Both the position numbers and the translations under genes were made by a program. A DNA stretch of 64,000 nucleotides from Chryseobacterium sediminis (GTDB lineage Bacteria; Bacteroidota; Bacteroidia; Flavobacteriales; Weeksellaceae): positions 434,001 through 498,000 of the forward strand of contig NZ_VUNZ01000003.1 of assembly GCF_008386505.1 (NCBI RefSeq). Direction: 5' to 3'. Shown in pieces: positions 18,625 to 28,711 of the stretch; within the stretch, counting starts at the first letter, position 1, and each line of letters starts with the position of its first letter. The notes below the pieces were generated by a model, which was not told the origin of the DNA, made no database searches, and worked only from the letters and a program-made list of their open reading frames with translations.

Positions 18625-18765
18625 TGGACTTTTTAAAATGGATTATATAATGTGTTGTTCAGGTTTTTAAAGACTTAATGTAAAATAAATGAGGAAAGTT
18701 TAACGATAAACGTGGGAGTTCCTAAATTTTTTATATTTTCGTAAATCCTTAATAAATAAAAAAAC

Positions 18766-20283
18766 ATGTCGAAAATTTGGGTTAAAAAGCCACTAAGTGC
18801 CTATGAGGCAGATATGAAGAAAAGTGAGCTGAAAAAAGTCCTTGGAAAATGGAGTTTAACAGCAATTGGAGTGGGTGCTATCATCGGAGGTGGAATCTTT
18901 GTTCTTACCGGAACAGGAGCCTATTATCACGCAGGACCAGCACTTGCCATTTCCTTTATCATAGCAGGTATTGCCTGCGTTTTTGCTGCATTATGCTATG
19001 CAGAATTTGCATCCATTATTCCTGTAGAGGGTTCAGCTTATGCTTATGCATATGGAACAGTTGGAGAAATTTTTGCATGGGCCATGGGATGGTGTCTCAT
19101 CCTCGAATATGCCATGGCGAGTATGGCCGTTTCCGTGAGTTGGTCCGGATATTTTAACAAATTTTTGAAAATCTTTAATATTCATTTACCGGCCTATCTT
19201 ACATCAGATCCTGCAAGTTATACAGGAGATGGTTTTTCCATGAACCTGCCGGCATTCATTCTTGTTCTTTTGATTACCGCACTATTGGTAAAAGGAACTA
19301 AAGAAGCAGCAGGAGCTAATAACCTGATTGTTTTGATGAAAACTTCTGCCGTTATCTTTGTAATTATCGCAGGAGTATATATTATTTTTTCCAATACTGA
19401 TCTTTACAACGCTGTAGATGGTGTTAAAAACTGGAAGCCTTTTATTCCGGATCAGGTACAGATCAAGAATTCTGAAGGAGATCTCGTTTCCGCCTATGGT
19501 ATTAAAGGGATTATTTCCGGAGCAGCCGCTATTTTCTTTGCTTATATTGGTTTTGATGCCGTTTCTACACAGGCGGGAGAAGCTATTAATCCTAAAAAAG
19601 ATGTGCCTTTCGCCATTATTGCTTCACTGTTGATCTGTACAGCTTTATATATCTGTGTATCTCTTGTATTAACAGGGATGATGCATTATACAGACTTTAA
19701 CCCTGAAGGGAAATATCCTGATGCTATTAAAGCTCCTGTAGCGTATGCTTTTGAAATTGCAGGAAAACACTGGGCAAGTAACGTAGTAACTATCGCTGCA
19801 ACAGTAGGATTAATTTCTGTAGTAATGGTAATGATGATGGGACAGTCAAGAATCTTCATCGGGATGGCAAAAGACGGATTAATTCCTAAGTTTTTCGGAG
19901 AACTTCACCCAAAAACAAAAACACCTTACAAAGGAATCATTTTGTTAGGAATTGTAGTGGCATTGATTGCAGCATTTACTCCAATTTCAACATTGGCAGA
20001 TATGACAAGTTTCGGAACCCTGTTTGCATTTACACTGGTTTGTATTGCGGTTTGGGTAATGAGAAAAAAAGAACCTAATTTGATCAGACCGTTCAAAGTT
20101 CCTGCTTACAAAATAGTGGTAGCATTGGGCGTATTTATCAATATTTATTTGATATTTAACTTAAGTGCCCATGCATTGGAACTTTCTGCTGTGTGGTTGT
20201 TCTTAGGAGGTTTGGTATATTTCCTTTATGGAAAATCAAACAGTAAATTGAATAATCCTGAAAAATATCAGAACCAAGATTAA
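18766..20283 (+). CDS. APC-family amino acid permease
   Basis: 505 aa with about 12 to 14 transmembrane helices. The first carries the APC signature GVGAIIGGGIFVLTG (about residues 36-50). FAYIGFDAVSTQAGEAINPKKDVP in the middle is typical of the cationic-amino-acid-transporter branch. The substrate is not fixed by sequence; Lys, Arg or broad amino acids are usual for this branch. It is a single gene with a strong terminator 10 nt after the stop. Confidence 0.92.
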   Translation: MSKIWVKKPLSAYEADMKKSELKKVLGKWSLTAIGVGAIIGGGIFVLTGTGAYYHAGPALAISFIIAGIACVFAALCYAEFASIIPVEGSAYAYAYGTVGEIFAWAMGWCLILEYAMASMAVSVSWSGYFNKFLKIFNIHLPAYLTSDPASYTGDGFSMNLPAFILVLLITALLVKGTKEAAGANNLIVLMKTSAVIFVIIAGVYIIFSNTDLYNAVDGVKNWKPFIPDQVQIKNSEGDLVSAYGIKGIISGAAAIFFAYIGFDAVSTQAGEAINPKKDVPFAIIASLLICTALYICVSLVLTGMMHYTDFNPEGKYPDAIKAPVAYAFEIAGKHWASNVVTIAATVGLISVVMVMMMGQSRIFIGMAKDGLIPKFFGELHPKTKTPYKGIILLGIVVALIAAFTPISTLADMTSFGTLFAFTLVCIAVWVMRKKEPNLIRPFKVPAYKIVVALGVFINIYLIFNLSAHALELSAVWLFLGGLVYFLYGKSNSKLNNPEKYQNQD

Positions 20284-20292
20284 TAATAATAT

Positions 20293-20315
20293 AAACCGCT
20301 TCGGCGGTTTTTTTT
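20293..20315 (+). terminator. Terminator of the amino acid permease gene
   Basis: The hairpin AAACCGC-TTCG-GCGGTTT has a stable UUCG tetraloop followed by T8. Confidence 0.92.
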
Positions 20316-20331
20316 GTCCCAATACGATTAT

Positions 20332-21363
20332 ATGAAAAAGATTTTTTCCCTTTTATTTCTGTCCGTAGGACTTACAGCGTTTTCCCAGCAAGTGGAAAGC
20401 TTTGAAACTATTCTTAATGATAAAATCAGCATCAGAGCGCTGGAACTATATGATAACAAAGTCTGGTATAGCGGTACAGATTCCAAATTTGGGTTTGTAG
20501 ATCTGAAAGATTATAAAAATCAGAAGCAGATAAAGCTCTCCGAAGATAAGCTTCAGTTCAGGACACTGGCACAGGATAAAGCCTCATTCTATGCCATCAA
20601 CATTGAAAGTCCTGCTTACTTCTTTAAAATTGATAAAAAAGATCTGAAATCACAGATTGTCTTTAAAGACACTGTTAAAACTGCTTTTTATGATGCTTTA
20701 CATTTTGTAAAAGATGGATACGGGATAACATTCAGTGATCCTGATAAAAATCTTTTGATGAAGCTTGCATTATTATTCCCTCACAAGAAAATGTACGAGA
20801 TCTGGACCCCTCCAATGGGTAATCACGAGAAAGTAAAGCTAAAGGAAGGTGAAGCCGCATTTGCTGCCAGCAATACCAACATTGCTTCCTATAAGGACAT
20901 CCTCTGGATTGCAACTGGTGGAAAAGCTTCCAGAATCTTTAAACAGAAGGGATTGGACTGGAAGATTATTGAAACCCCTTTCATTCAGGGAGAGTCTTCA
21001 CAGGGAATATATTCCATCGATTTTTTTGAAGACCGTTTCGGGATTGCTGCGGGTGGAGATTATACAAAGCAGGATGCCAATGTCAATAATATTGCAACCA
21101 CTATTGATGCTGGTGAGACCTGGCAGATTCAGGCTTCGGGCCAGAATGCAGGATATACAACCTGTGTGAAAATCAAACCCGGATCAAAAGGAAAAGAAAT
21201 TATTGCCGTTGGAGACAAGCATATTAGCTATTCTTCAGATTTTGGAAAAACATGGAAGAAAATTTCTGATGAGAAAGGTTTCTTCGTCTGTCAATGGATC
21301 AATGGTGATAATGTTGTTCTTGCAGGAAATAACAGAATTGCAGTGATGAAATTAAAATTTTAA
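20332..21363 (+). CDS. Secreted YCF48/BNR-like beta-propeller protein (oxidoreductase-like)
   Basis: 343 aa with the signal peptide MKKIFSLLFLSVGLTAFSQ. The ATG at 20332 is chosen because the six upstream codons start at a TTG and sit on the terminator tail. The repeats have Asp-box character (SSDFGKTWKKISDEKGFF and TIDAGETWQIQASGQ), as in YCF48-like or sialidase-type propellers. The family is often annotated as an oxidoreductase, but no cofactor site is visible. It lacks a T9SS sorting domain, so it is probably periplasmic. Confidence 0.75.
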   Translation: MKKIFSLLFLSVGLTAFSQQVESFETILNDKISIRALELYDNKVWYSGTDSKFGFVDLKDYKNQKQIKLSEDKLQFRTLAQDKASFYAINIESPAYFFKIDKKDLKSQIVFKDTVKTAFYDALHFVKDGYGITFSDPDKNLLMKLALLFPHKKMYEIWTPPMGNHEKVKLKEGEAAFAASNTNIASYKDILWIATGGKASRIFKQKGLDWKIIETPFIQGESSQGIYSIDFFEDRFGIAAGGDYTKQDANVNNIATTIDAGETWQIQASGQNAGYTTCVKIKPGSKGKEIIAVGDKHISYSSDFGKTWKKISDEKGFFVCQWINGDNVVLAGNNRIAVMKLKF

Positions 21364-21475
21364 ATATAAGGTATAGAATTTATCACTATTTGCCAAAAGC
21401 CTGATCATACGTATTTAGACTCATTATAAAATAGAACCTAATATAATTCATAGGTTAAAATTCATAACTAATGGT

Positions 21476-21483
21476 TAATTTTG
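21476..21483 (+). promoter_or_regulatory. Possible -7 box TAATTTTG for hemN
   Basis: A TAnnTTTG match 59 nt before the hemN ATG, in AT-rich DNA. The match could be by chance. Confidence 0.35.
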
Positions 21484-21541
21484 TAAGATGGAATTTTAAC
21501 GATGTTAAATTTCATACCCTTATAAAATTTTAAATTTCAAA

Positions 21542-22900
21542 ATGAACTCTTTAATAGATAAGTATAATATTCCCGGACCGCGTTACACTTCTTATCCTAC
21601 CGTTCCATATTGGGATGAATCAACATTTTCACCGGAAAAATGGAAGGAAACGGTAATCAGGTCTTTTCATGAAAGTAATGCAGAGGAGGGGATTTCTATT
21701 TATATCCATTTACCTTTCTGTGAGGCTTTGTGTACGTTCTGTGCATGTCATAAACGTATTACCAAACAACACAGTGTTGAAGTACCTTACCTGGAAAGTG
21801 TTTTGAAAGAGTGGAAACTTTATCTTGACCTTTTCAACGAAAAACCTAAATTAAAAGAATTACACCTAGGAGGCGGAACTCCCACGTTTTTTTCTCCTGA
21901 GAATTTAAAAACATTGTTGGAAGGGATTTTTTCAACTGTAGACATTGCGGAACATCCGGAATTCTCTTTTGAAGGACATCCTAACAATACAACAAAAGAG
22001 CATCTTCAGACTTTATATGACCTTGGTTTCAGAAGAGTAAGCTTTGGAGTTCAGGATTATGATCCTAAGGTTCAGAAAGCAATTAATAGAATCCAGCCTT
22101 TTGAAAACGTAAAAAATGTTACAGAATGGGCAAAGGAAATTGGGTACAGAGGAATCAGCCATGACCTTGTGTTCGGACTGCCACATCAGAACTGGGAAGC
22201 GATGGAACACACGATCAGAAAAACAATGGAGCTGAAACCGGACAGGCTTGCCTTCTATTCTTATGCACACGTTCCGTGGGTAAAAGGAGTTGGGCAAAGA
22301 GGTTTTGATGAAAATGACCTGCCAAGTGGAGAAGAAAAACGCCGTTTGTACGAAGATGGTAAAAGACTGCTTCAGGATTTAGGATATATTGAAGTAGGGA
22401 TGGATCATTTCTCTCTGGAACATGATGATCTGTATCAGTCTTTGATTCATAAAAAACTTCACAGAAATTTCATGGGATATACTTCAAGCAAAACCCAGCT
22501 GATGGTAGGACTTGGAATGTCTGCTATTTCAGATTCATGGTATGCTTTTGCCCAGAATGTAAAAACGGTTGAAGAATATCAGAAAATGGTTGAAGAAGGT
22601 GAAATTCCTGTTGTAAAAGGACACGTTCTGAGTGAAGAAGATCTGATTTTAAGAAGACATATCTTAAATTTGATGTGTCAGCTTGAAACAACTTTTGATA
22701 TCAATAATTCTTTCCCAGAGCTTGAAAATGCCTTGGAAATGTTGAAAGAAATGGAAAATGACGGACTGGTAGAAATTAATGGAACTGAAGTGAAAATTAC
22801 AGAAGCCGGAAGAGCCTTCACAAGAAACGTAGCGATGGTTTTTGACCTGAGAATGATGAGAAATAAGCCTGAAACAAGGATTTTCTCAATGACAATATAA
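21542..22900 (+). CDS. hemN: Oxygen-independent coproporphyrinogen III oxidase
   Basis: 452 aa. A radical-SAM enzyme of haem synthesis that decarboxylates coproporphyrinogen III to protoporphyrinogen IX. The 4Fe-4S cluster ligands are C60, C64 and C67 (FCEALCTFCAC), with the extra Cys at 69 typical of true HemN. Other HemN blocks are LHLGGGTPTF, the VSFGVQDYDPKVQKAINRIQP segment and the C-terminal HemN domain. The N-terminal YNIPGPRYTSYPT is characteristic of HemN rather than HemW. It is monocistronic with a strong terminator. Confidence 0.95.
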   Translation: MNSLIDKYNIPGPRYTSYPTVPYWDESTFSPEKWKETVIRSFHESNAEEGISIYIHLPFCEALCTFCACHKRITKQHSVEVPYLESVLKEWKLYLDLFNEKPKLKELHLGGGTPTFFSPENLKTLLEGIFSTVDIAEHPEFSFEGHPNNTTKEHLQTLYDLGFRRVSFGVQDYDPKVQKAINRIQPFENVKNVTEWAKEIGYRGISHDLVFGLPHQNWEAMEHTIRKTMELKPDRLAFYSYAHVPWVKGVGQRGFDENDLPSGEEKRRLYEDGKRLLQDLGYIEVGMDHFSLEHDDLYQSLIHKKLHRNFMGYTSSKTQLMVGLGMSAISDSWYAFAQNVKTVEEYQKMVEEGEIPVVKGHVLSEEDLILRRHILNLMCQLETTFDINNSFPELENALEMLKEMENDGLVEINGTEVKITEAGRAFTRNVAMVFDLRMMRNKPETRIFSMTI

Positions 22901-22902
22901 AG

Positions 22903-22932
22903 AAAAGCGGTTCAGATCTGAACCGCTTTTTT
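22903..22932 (+). terminator. Terminator of hemN
   Basis: A long palindrome, AAAAGCGGTTCAG then ATCTGAACCGCTTTT, is followed by T residues just after the stop. Confidence 0.9.
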
Positions 22933-23004
22933 ATTGCTTTAAAATTGATTTTATCATTAAGAGTTATGTTCACAAAGATTTTATAATACTGATTGATCTT
23001 TTTT

Positions 23005-23062
23005 GTTCGCAAGGCCACTGCGTTTAGCAAGCTTCTTCTACTTAGTGAAACGCCTTTGCGAC
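23005..23062. repeat. Intergenic imperfect palindrome (TCGCAAGGC / GCCTTTGCGA)
   Basis: The left arm TCGCAAGGCCACTGCGTTTAG and the right arm CTTAGTGAAACGCCTTTGCG are imperfect inverted copies. It lies between the convergent hemN and dehydrogenase genes and resembles a small dispersed element. Confidence 0.5.
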
Positions 23063-23119
23063 CTTTTTCTTAGAATTTAAAAATCTTAGCGTTTCGTCTG
23101 CATTTATAACAGAATAGTA

Positions 23120-24484
23120 TTATTTGATAATCAATTTCTGGCTATAAGACTTCAATTCTCCGGATTTCAGGTTAATGTAATAAACGCCGGCGGGTATTCC
23201 TGAAATATTAATTCCTTTTCCATTAGAGATTTTATCTGCTTCCAATACTTTTCTACCTTCTGCACTGATAATTTCCAATGTTGTCTTTTTATCTGTAACG
23301 CCATCAATGAAAATTTCTTTTGAAGCAGGATTAGGATAAACCTTTATGGTTCCTAACGTATTTTCCTGAGTACTTAAAGTCCCTGTGGATATTTTAAAAA
23401 CTTTCCCACTGTTCACCGCAGCTACGTACAGTCCTTTCTGGTAATCCTCTCCAAAAGTAGAAAAATTATTTCCGGAATAAGGACTCGTCCAAGTGATGGC
23501 ATTATTACTATCCAGAATTCCGATCTGGGTAGAGCAGTAGTCTGCAAAAAAATATTTCCCCTGAAGCGACGGATATTGAGTTCCTCTGTAAACATAACCA
23601 CCCGTGATAGAACATTTTCCGCCTGAATGATCATAAACGGCAATAGGAAAGGTCATTGTAGACTGAGCTGCACATCCTGCCGTATTATAGGCGGTATTGC
23701 CTTCATAACAGCGCCAGCCATAGTTTAAGCCAGCCTGGGTAATTGGCATTTTGTTGATTTCTTCTATTGCTCCCTGACCTACATCTGCAATCATCGCATT
23801 TCCTGTAGTCAGGTCAAAGGAAAACTTCCATGCATTTCTGAGGCCATAAGCCCATATTTCATCAGCTCCAGTTACCGTTCCTGCGAAAGGATTATCCGGT
23901 GGGATATTATAAGGCCCGGTTGCATCCACATCTATTCTCAGCATTTTTCCAAGCAGTACATTTTTATTTTGGGCATTATTATTCGGATCTCCGCCGCTTC
24001 CCCCGTCTCCGGTGATGATCCATAATTTTCCGTCTGGAGCAAAATGGATACTTCCTCCATTGTGATTGTCGAATGGTTTGGGAATGTTGAGCAGGATTTT
24101 TTCAGAAGCAGAATCAGCTACGTTAGGATCAGTTGAACTGACACTATATCTTGCGACGATGATATTCCCTGCCGGATTGTTATAATACACAAAAAAATAC
24201 CCGTTAGTAGGGTACTGTGGATGAAATGCAAGTCCCAGAAGACCTCTTTCACCGCCAAAAATAATTTTTGAACCTATATTCAGAAAATTGGTGGGATTAA
24301 TAGTCCCGTTGGGTTGAATAATTTTAATAATTCCGTTCTGCTGAACAACAAAAAGCCGACTGTCATTGGCGTTTGTAATCTCTACCGGGCTGGTAAGTCC
24401 CGTGGCAAATTCTTCCAAATTAATGCTTTGAGAATTAGCAATTAAGGAAGAAAAAATACTAAGGGTAAAAAGTAATTTTTTCAT
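23120..24484 (-). CDS. T9SS-exported glucose/sorbosone dehydrogenase-like protein
   Basis: 454 aa from the ATG at 24484, where a signal peptide starts (MKKLLFTLSIFSSLIANSQ). The in-frame ATG 17 codons upstream adds a non-signal leader. The catalytic part is a PQQ-type sugar dehydrogenase propeller: GLLGLAFHPQYPTNGYFFVYY, NHNGGSIHFAPDGKLWIITGDGG and EIWAYGLRNAWKFSFD. The C-terminal 75 residues (IKVYPNPASKEIF...) are a type A T9SS sorting domain. It probably oxidises sugars at the cell surface. No PQQ synthesis genes are nearby. Confidence 0.88.
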   Translation of the reverse strand: MKKLLFTLSIFSSLIANSQSINLEEFATGLTSPVEITNANDSRLFVVQQNGIIKIIQPNGTINPTNFLNIGSKIIFGGERGLLGLAFHPQYPTNGYFFVYYNNPAGNIIVARYSVSSTDPNVADSASEKILLNIPKPFDNHNGGSIHFAPDGKLWIITGDGGSGGDPNNNAQNKNVLLGKMLRIDVDATGPYNIPPDNPFAGTVTGADEIWAYGLRNAWKFSFDLTTGNAMIADVGQGAIEEINKMPITQAGLNYGWRCYEGNTAYNTAGCAAQSTMTFPIAVYDHSGGKCSITGGYVYRGTQYPSLQGKYFFADYCSTQIGILDSNNAITWTSPYSGNNFSTFGEDYQKGLYVAAVNSGKVFKISTGTLSTQENTLGTIKVYPNPASKEIFIDGVTDKKTTLEIISAEGRKVLEADKISNGKGINISGIPAGVYYINLKSGELKSYSQKLIIK

Positions 24485-24664
24485 AATATTTTGATAGTTA
24501 GTGCGTTGATAAATTGAATGAAAATTTTGTACCAATCGAATTTTGAAGACTTCATTATGATACTATGAAAAAATTGTTAAATCTTAAATAGAACTCAGAA
24601 TACCAATATATCTGAAAATAAACCATTTCTGTTGTTAAAAATTCATAAAATACAAGAAAATCAT

Positions 24665-24672
24665 TATATTTG
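24665..24672 (+). promoter_or_regulatory. Bacteroidota -7 box TATATTTG for secDF
   Basis: A perfect TAnnTTTG, with its last G 30 nt upstream of the secDF ATG. Confidence 0.55.
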
Positions 24673-24701
24673 CCGACTTAATTTAACGTAGTTATAACAA
24701 A

Positions 24702-27611
24702 ATGCAAGGAAAAGGACTTATTACAATTGTCGCTATTGTACTAGGGTTGATTTGCTTAAACGAGCTATTACCAACATGGTACGCCAGCAAAATTGAAAAG
24801 CAGGCAACTGCTATTGCAGGAGACAATCCGGAGAAGTATCAGAAAGAAATTGCTAGACTTTCTAAGGATACTTTGAATCTAGGATTCACAAAACTTTATT
24901 ACACTAAAGCCAAAGACAAGGAAATGAAACTTGGTCTTGACTTGAAAGGAGGGATCAACGTTCTTTTGGAGATCAACCAGAGAGACCTTGTGAATGATTT
25001 AACAAATTATTCTACAAATCCTGTTCTTATTGAGGCTTTAAACAAAACTGATGAAGCACAGAAGAATTCTACAAAAGCTTACATCGATAACTTTTTCGAG
25101 CAATTCGATCTAGTTAACAAAGCTAAAGGAACAAACCTTAAGTTGGCAGATCCGGAAATTTTCGGAAATACTACACTTACTGAGGTGAAGTACAACACTC
25201 CTGATGAGCAGGTGAAAAGCATTGTTAAAAGAAAAATTGATGCATCTGTAGGGACTGCTTTCGAGGTAATCAGAACGAGAATTGATAAAATGGGTGCTGT
25301 GCAGCCAAACGTTCAGAGAGTACCTGGAACAGCTAGAATTTCTGTGGAAATGCCTGGTATGAAGGACATCGATAAAGTGAAGAAAATGCTTCAGACTTCT
25401 GCAAAACTTCAGTTCTGGGAAGTACAGCAGGTTCCTGAAATTGCGCCTTATTTCCAGACTTTGACAACTATGGTTGCTGCAAAAGGAGATTCTATGGGAG
25501 TGGCAAAGAATGTGAACTTCATGAGCCTTTTACAGCTTGACAAATTAAGAACAAATGGTGTTGCTAACGTAAAATTATCCGATACAGCTGTTGTAAATAA
25601 AATTTTAAACAGTAAAGTAGGACAATCTCTACGTCCGGCTAACATTAAATATACACAGTTCATGTGGGGTTACAAGCCTGAAGCTACAGATACTGAAAGT
25701 TTAGTATTATATGCCATCAGAGGTAACATCAACCAAAAAGCTCCGGTAGACGGTGCTGTTGAAACTGCAAACATCAGCTATGATGAGCTGAGCAGAGTAG
25801 TAGTAGATATGCAGATGGATTCCAAAGGAGCAAAAGACTGGAAAACATTAACAGAGAAAAACGTTGGTAAGCCGGTTGCTGTAACGCTTGACGGTAGAGT
25901 TTATACTGCACCAAACGTTGTAAATGCAATCCCGAACGGTAGAACTCAGATCTCTGGTAACTTCTCTCAGGAAGAAGCTAAAGAATTGGTAGACGTTTTA
26001 GGAGCAGGTAAATTACCGGCAGGTGCAAAAGTAGTTCAGGCTACGGTTGTAGGGCCTTCATTAGGACAAGAATCTATTGATGCTGGTGTGATGTCATTCG
26101 CTATCGCGTTCTTATTAATTATTGCTTATATCATTTTCTACTATGGTGGAGCTGGTGTTTATGCAGTAATTGCAATGATAATCAACCTATTCTACATTTT
26201 CGGAATTATGGATTCCGTAGATGCTACCCTTACGCTTCCTGGTATCGCAGGTATTGTACTTACAATGGCCATGGCGGTAGATACAAACGTAATTATCTAT
26301 GAAAGAACTAAAGAAGAACTTTTCGCAGGAAAAAGTATTCTTGAAGCATACAAAGACGGTTTCAAACACGCATTGAGTGCAATTGTTGATGGTCACTTAA
26401 CGACATTACTTACAGCAGGTGTACTATTCCTTTTCGGAACAGGGCCAATTAAAGGTTTTGCATTAACATTAGGAATCGGTATCCTGATGACATTCTTTAC
26501 TTCGGTATTGATTTCAAGAGTAATGATCTTCTCTAGATTGAATAAAGGAAAACACCTTTCTGTTTGGACAGGTGCTACAAAAAATCTTTTCAGAAATACT
26601 TGGATCGATTTTATCGGAAAAAGAAAATATGCGTATATCATTTCAGGTATTTTAACTATCGTTTGTATCGCATCTATTGCAATCCATGGATTCAAATATG
26701 GTATCGACTTTACAGGAGGTAGAAACTATGTGGTAAGATTTGATAAGGCAGTAAATGCTGAAGATGTTGAAGCCAACTTAGTGAAAATGTTCCAGACAGA
26801 GGATGGTAAGAACTCTTCAGTAGAAGCTAAAACTTTCGGTAATGACAAGCAGTTGAAAATCTCTACAGATTACCTTATTGAAGATGAATCTTTGAAAGCT
26901 GACCAGACTGTTGAGCAGAAACTATACGAAGGATTAAAATCCAGCTTACCTGCAAACATGACATTAAAAGATTTCAAATCTGCAGATAAAGATCATTCAG
27001 GAATTATTTCTTCTGAGAAAGTAGGACCTACTGTAGCAGATGATATCAAGACTCACGGTATTCTTGCTGTAGTTGCAGCATTAGCCGGTATTTTCATCTA
27101 TATCTTGGTAAGATTTAGAAAATGGCAGTTCTCTCTTGGTGCTGTTGCAGCGTTATTCCACGATGCTGTTATCATTTTGGGAGCGTATTCATTACTTCAT
27201 AAGTTTATGCCGTTCAACATGGAGATCAATCAGGATTTCGTTGCGGCAATCCTTACTGTATTGGGTTACTCAATCAATGATACGGTAATTATCTTCGACA
27301 GAATTAGAGAATACCTGAGAGAGAAAAAATCTTTAACATTAGCGGGTCTGTTTGATGACTCTATTTCAAGTACATTGGGTAGAACATTCAACACCTCATT
27401 TACTACGATTTTGGTTATCCTTGCGATCTTCATTTTCGGTGGTGATAACTTGAGAGGATTCATGTTTGCTATGTTAATTGGTATTGGGTTCGGTACGTAT
27501 TCATCTATCTTTATTGCGTCTGCAATTGCTTATGACTTCCTTAAAACAGGAAAAGAAGAAGAGGTACATGGAAAAACCACTTCTACAAAAGAAGAACTTG
27601 CTTCAAAGTAA
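24702..27611 (+). CDS. secDF: Fused protein-export membrane protein SecDF
   Basis: 969 aa. It combines SecD and SecF in one chain, as is usual in Bacteroidota, and assists SecYEG export using the proton gradient. SecD part: first helix 5-22, large periplasmic domain with LGLDLKGGINVLLEI and VVGPSLGQESIDAGV, then helices with AMAVDTNVIIYERTKEEL. SecF part: YGIDFTGGRNYVVRFD, then SEKVGPTVADDI and LTVLGYSINDTVIIFDRIREYL. It is longer than a simple SecD plus SecF because of inserts in the periplasmic domains. It stands alone with its own promoter and terminator. Confidence 0.96.
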   Translation: MQGKGLITIVAIVLGLICLNELLPTWYASKIEKQATAIAGDNPEKYQKEIARLSKDTLNLGFTKLYYTKAKDKEMKLGLDLKGGINVLLEINQRDLVNDLTNYSTNPVLIEALNKTDEAQKNSTKAYIDNFFEQFDLVNKAKGTNLKLADPEIFGNTTLTEVKYNTPDEQVKSIVKRKIDASVGTAFEVIRTRIDKMGAVQPNVQRVPGTARISVEMPGMKDIDKVKKMLQTSAKLQFWEVQQVPEIAPYFQTLTTMVAAKGDSMGVAKNVNFMSLLQLDKLRTNGVANVKLSDTAVVNKILNSKVGQSLRPANIKYTQFMWGYKPEATDTESLVLYAIRGNINQKAPVDGAVETANISYDELSRVVVDMQMDSKGAKDWKTLTEKNVGKPVAVTLDGRVYTAPNVVNAIPNGRTQISGNFSQEEAKELVDVLGAGKLPAGAKVVQATVVGPSLGQESIDAGVMSFAIAFLLIIAYIIFYYGGAGVYAVIAMIINLFYIFGIMDSVDATLTLPGIAGIVLTMAMAVDTNVIIYERTKEELFAGKSILEAYKDGFKHALSAIVDGHLTTLLTAGVLFLFGTGPIKGFALTLGIGILMTFFTSVLISRVMIFSRLNKGKHLSVWTGATKNLFRNTWIDFIGKRKYAYIISGILTIVCIASIAIHGFKYGIDFTGGRNYVVRFDKAVNAEDVEANLVKMFQTEDGKNSSVEAKTFGNDKQLKISTDYLIEDESLKADQTVEQKLYEGLKSSLPANMTLKDFKSADKDHSGIISSEKVGPTVADDIKTHGILAVVAALAGIFIYILVRFRKWQFSLGAVAALFHDAVIILGAYSLLHKFMPFNMEINQDFVAAILTVLGYSINDTVIIFDRIREYLREKKSLTLAGLFDDSISSTLGRTFNTSFTTILVILAIFIFGGDNLRGFMFAMLIGIGFGTYSSIFIASAIAYDFLKTGKEEEVHGKTTSTKEELASK

Positions 27612-27632
27612 TACAAACTACAATAAATTAAT

Positions 27633-27663
27633 AAAGACCGTTTCGAAAGAGACGGTCTTTTTT
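27633..27663 (+). terminator. Terminator of secDF
   Basis: The stem AAAGACCGT / ACGGTCTTT, with an inner imperfect stem, is followed by T5. Confidence 0.88.
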
Positions 27664-28058
27664 ATTCTTACTCATGCTTCTGCGTTTTGAAGAATTTTTA
27701 TTTCTAATAGCAAATAATGCATCTCTTTACAGCTTATTTGTACATTTTCATAGTAAATGGATGACTTTTTATTTAATTTATGATTATTTTATTTTTTTTA
27801 TATATGTAATTATTTATTAGTGTTTCTGAAATCTGTTTTTCTTTTATTTTTTTATGAATTTCATTTTTTATAAATTGATGTAAAGTGGAGTTATAGGCAA
27901 TAAGTCAAATTTTGGAGATTAATTTGCTTGTGTGAAATTGCTGAATAATAAAGGTTTTTTGCGAGTTTGTAATAAAAAAAATGTTTTAGTTAAAAATTAT
28001 TAAAAAATAAGAGTTTTATGTGGTAAATTATTTTATATTTACTTAAAACAAAACAAAA
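27664..28058. other. AT-rich intergenic region with no gene
   Basis: About 395 bp of very AT-rich sequence with many T and A runs. No ORF or RNA structure was recognised. A near-match -7 box (TATATTTA, near 28033) just upstream of 28059 may drive that gene. Confidence 0.5.
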
Positions 28059-28631
28059 ATGAAAGTCGAAAAATTATTCGTTGCTACGGCACTATGTGCT
28101 GTCAGTTTCCTTTACGCACAGGTTGGGATTAGTACTCCAAATCCTGATAAAAGTTCTGCATTAGATGTTACCGGCACCAATAAAGGTGTATTGATCCCTA
28201 GGATTTCTGATCTCTCAACAATAGCTACTCCAGCTAATGGTTTGCTGGTTTATGATCTCAACAGGCAGGCATTGACCCAGAATATTGGAACACCCGCCAG
28301 TCCAAACTGGATACCGATCAGTGGGAATATTGTTAAATTCTTTTATATGCCTTCTATAAGTATTGATACTTCTACGTTAGGTACAGGAAGAACAAAAGAC
28401 TTATTCCAGCTTTATAAAGCGCAGTTTTCTACCCCGAAAGTCTCAAGTACGGGAGCGCCAGGTACAATTCCTTTCTTTGCAAATGCATCAGATCTGTATT
28501 ATTATGTGACTGATTTTGACAATACGGTTTTAAGCAATGTAAGCATTGATGCCAATGGAATACTTCGCTATGATGTTATAGGATCAGCTACTGCCTGCTC
28601 TTTCGTGAATATTGTATTTGTAATCAAATAA
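28059..28631 (+). CDS. Hypothetical secreted protein
   Basis: 190 aa with a signal peptide (MKVEKLFVATALCAVSFLYAQ). The following VGISTPNPDKSSALDVTGTNKGVLIPRIS motif is common at the start of many Flavobacteriia surface proteins, where it resembles the head of a tail-fibre-like or adhesin repeat. The remainder has no recognised domain and no T9SS sorting signal. It is followed after 80 bp by a second secreted-protein gene on the same strand. Confidence 0.75.
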   Translation: MKVEKLFVATALCAVSFLYAQVGISTPNPDKSSALDVTGTNKGVLIPRISDLSTIATPANGLLVYDLNRQALTQNIGTPASPNWIPISGNIVKFFYMPSISIDTSTLGTGRTKDLFQLYKAQFSTPKVSSTGAPGTIPFFANASDLYYYVTDFDNTVLSNVSIDANGILRYDVIGSATACSFVNIVFVIK

Positions 28632-28711
28632 TTTTAAGAGACACACAGTCTTTATGATCATCCTTGTTCAGGGGTGAGTATCCCGTGTATAATTAACTTT
28701 AAAAATTATCG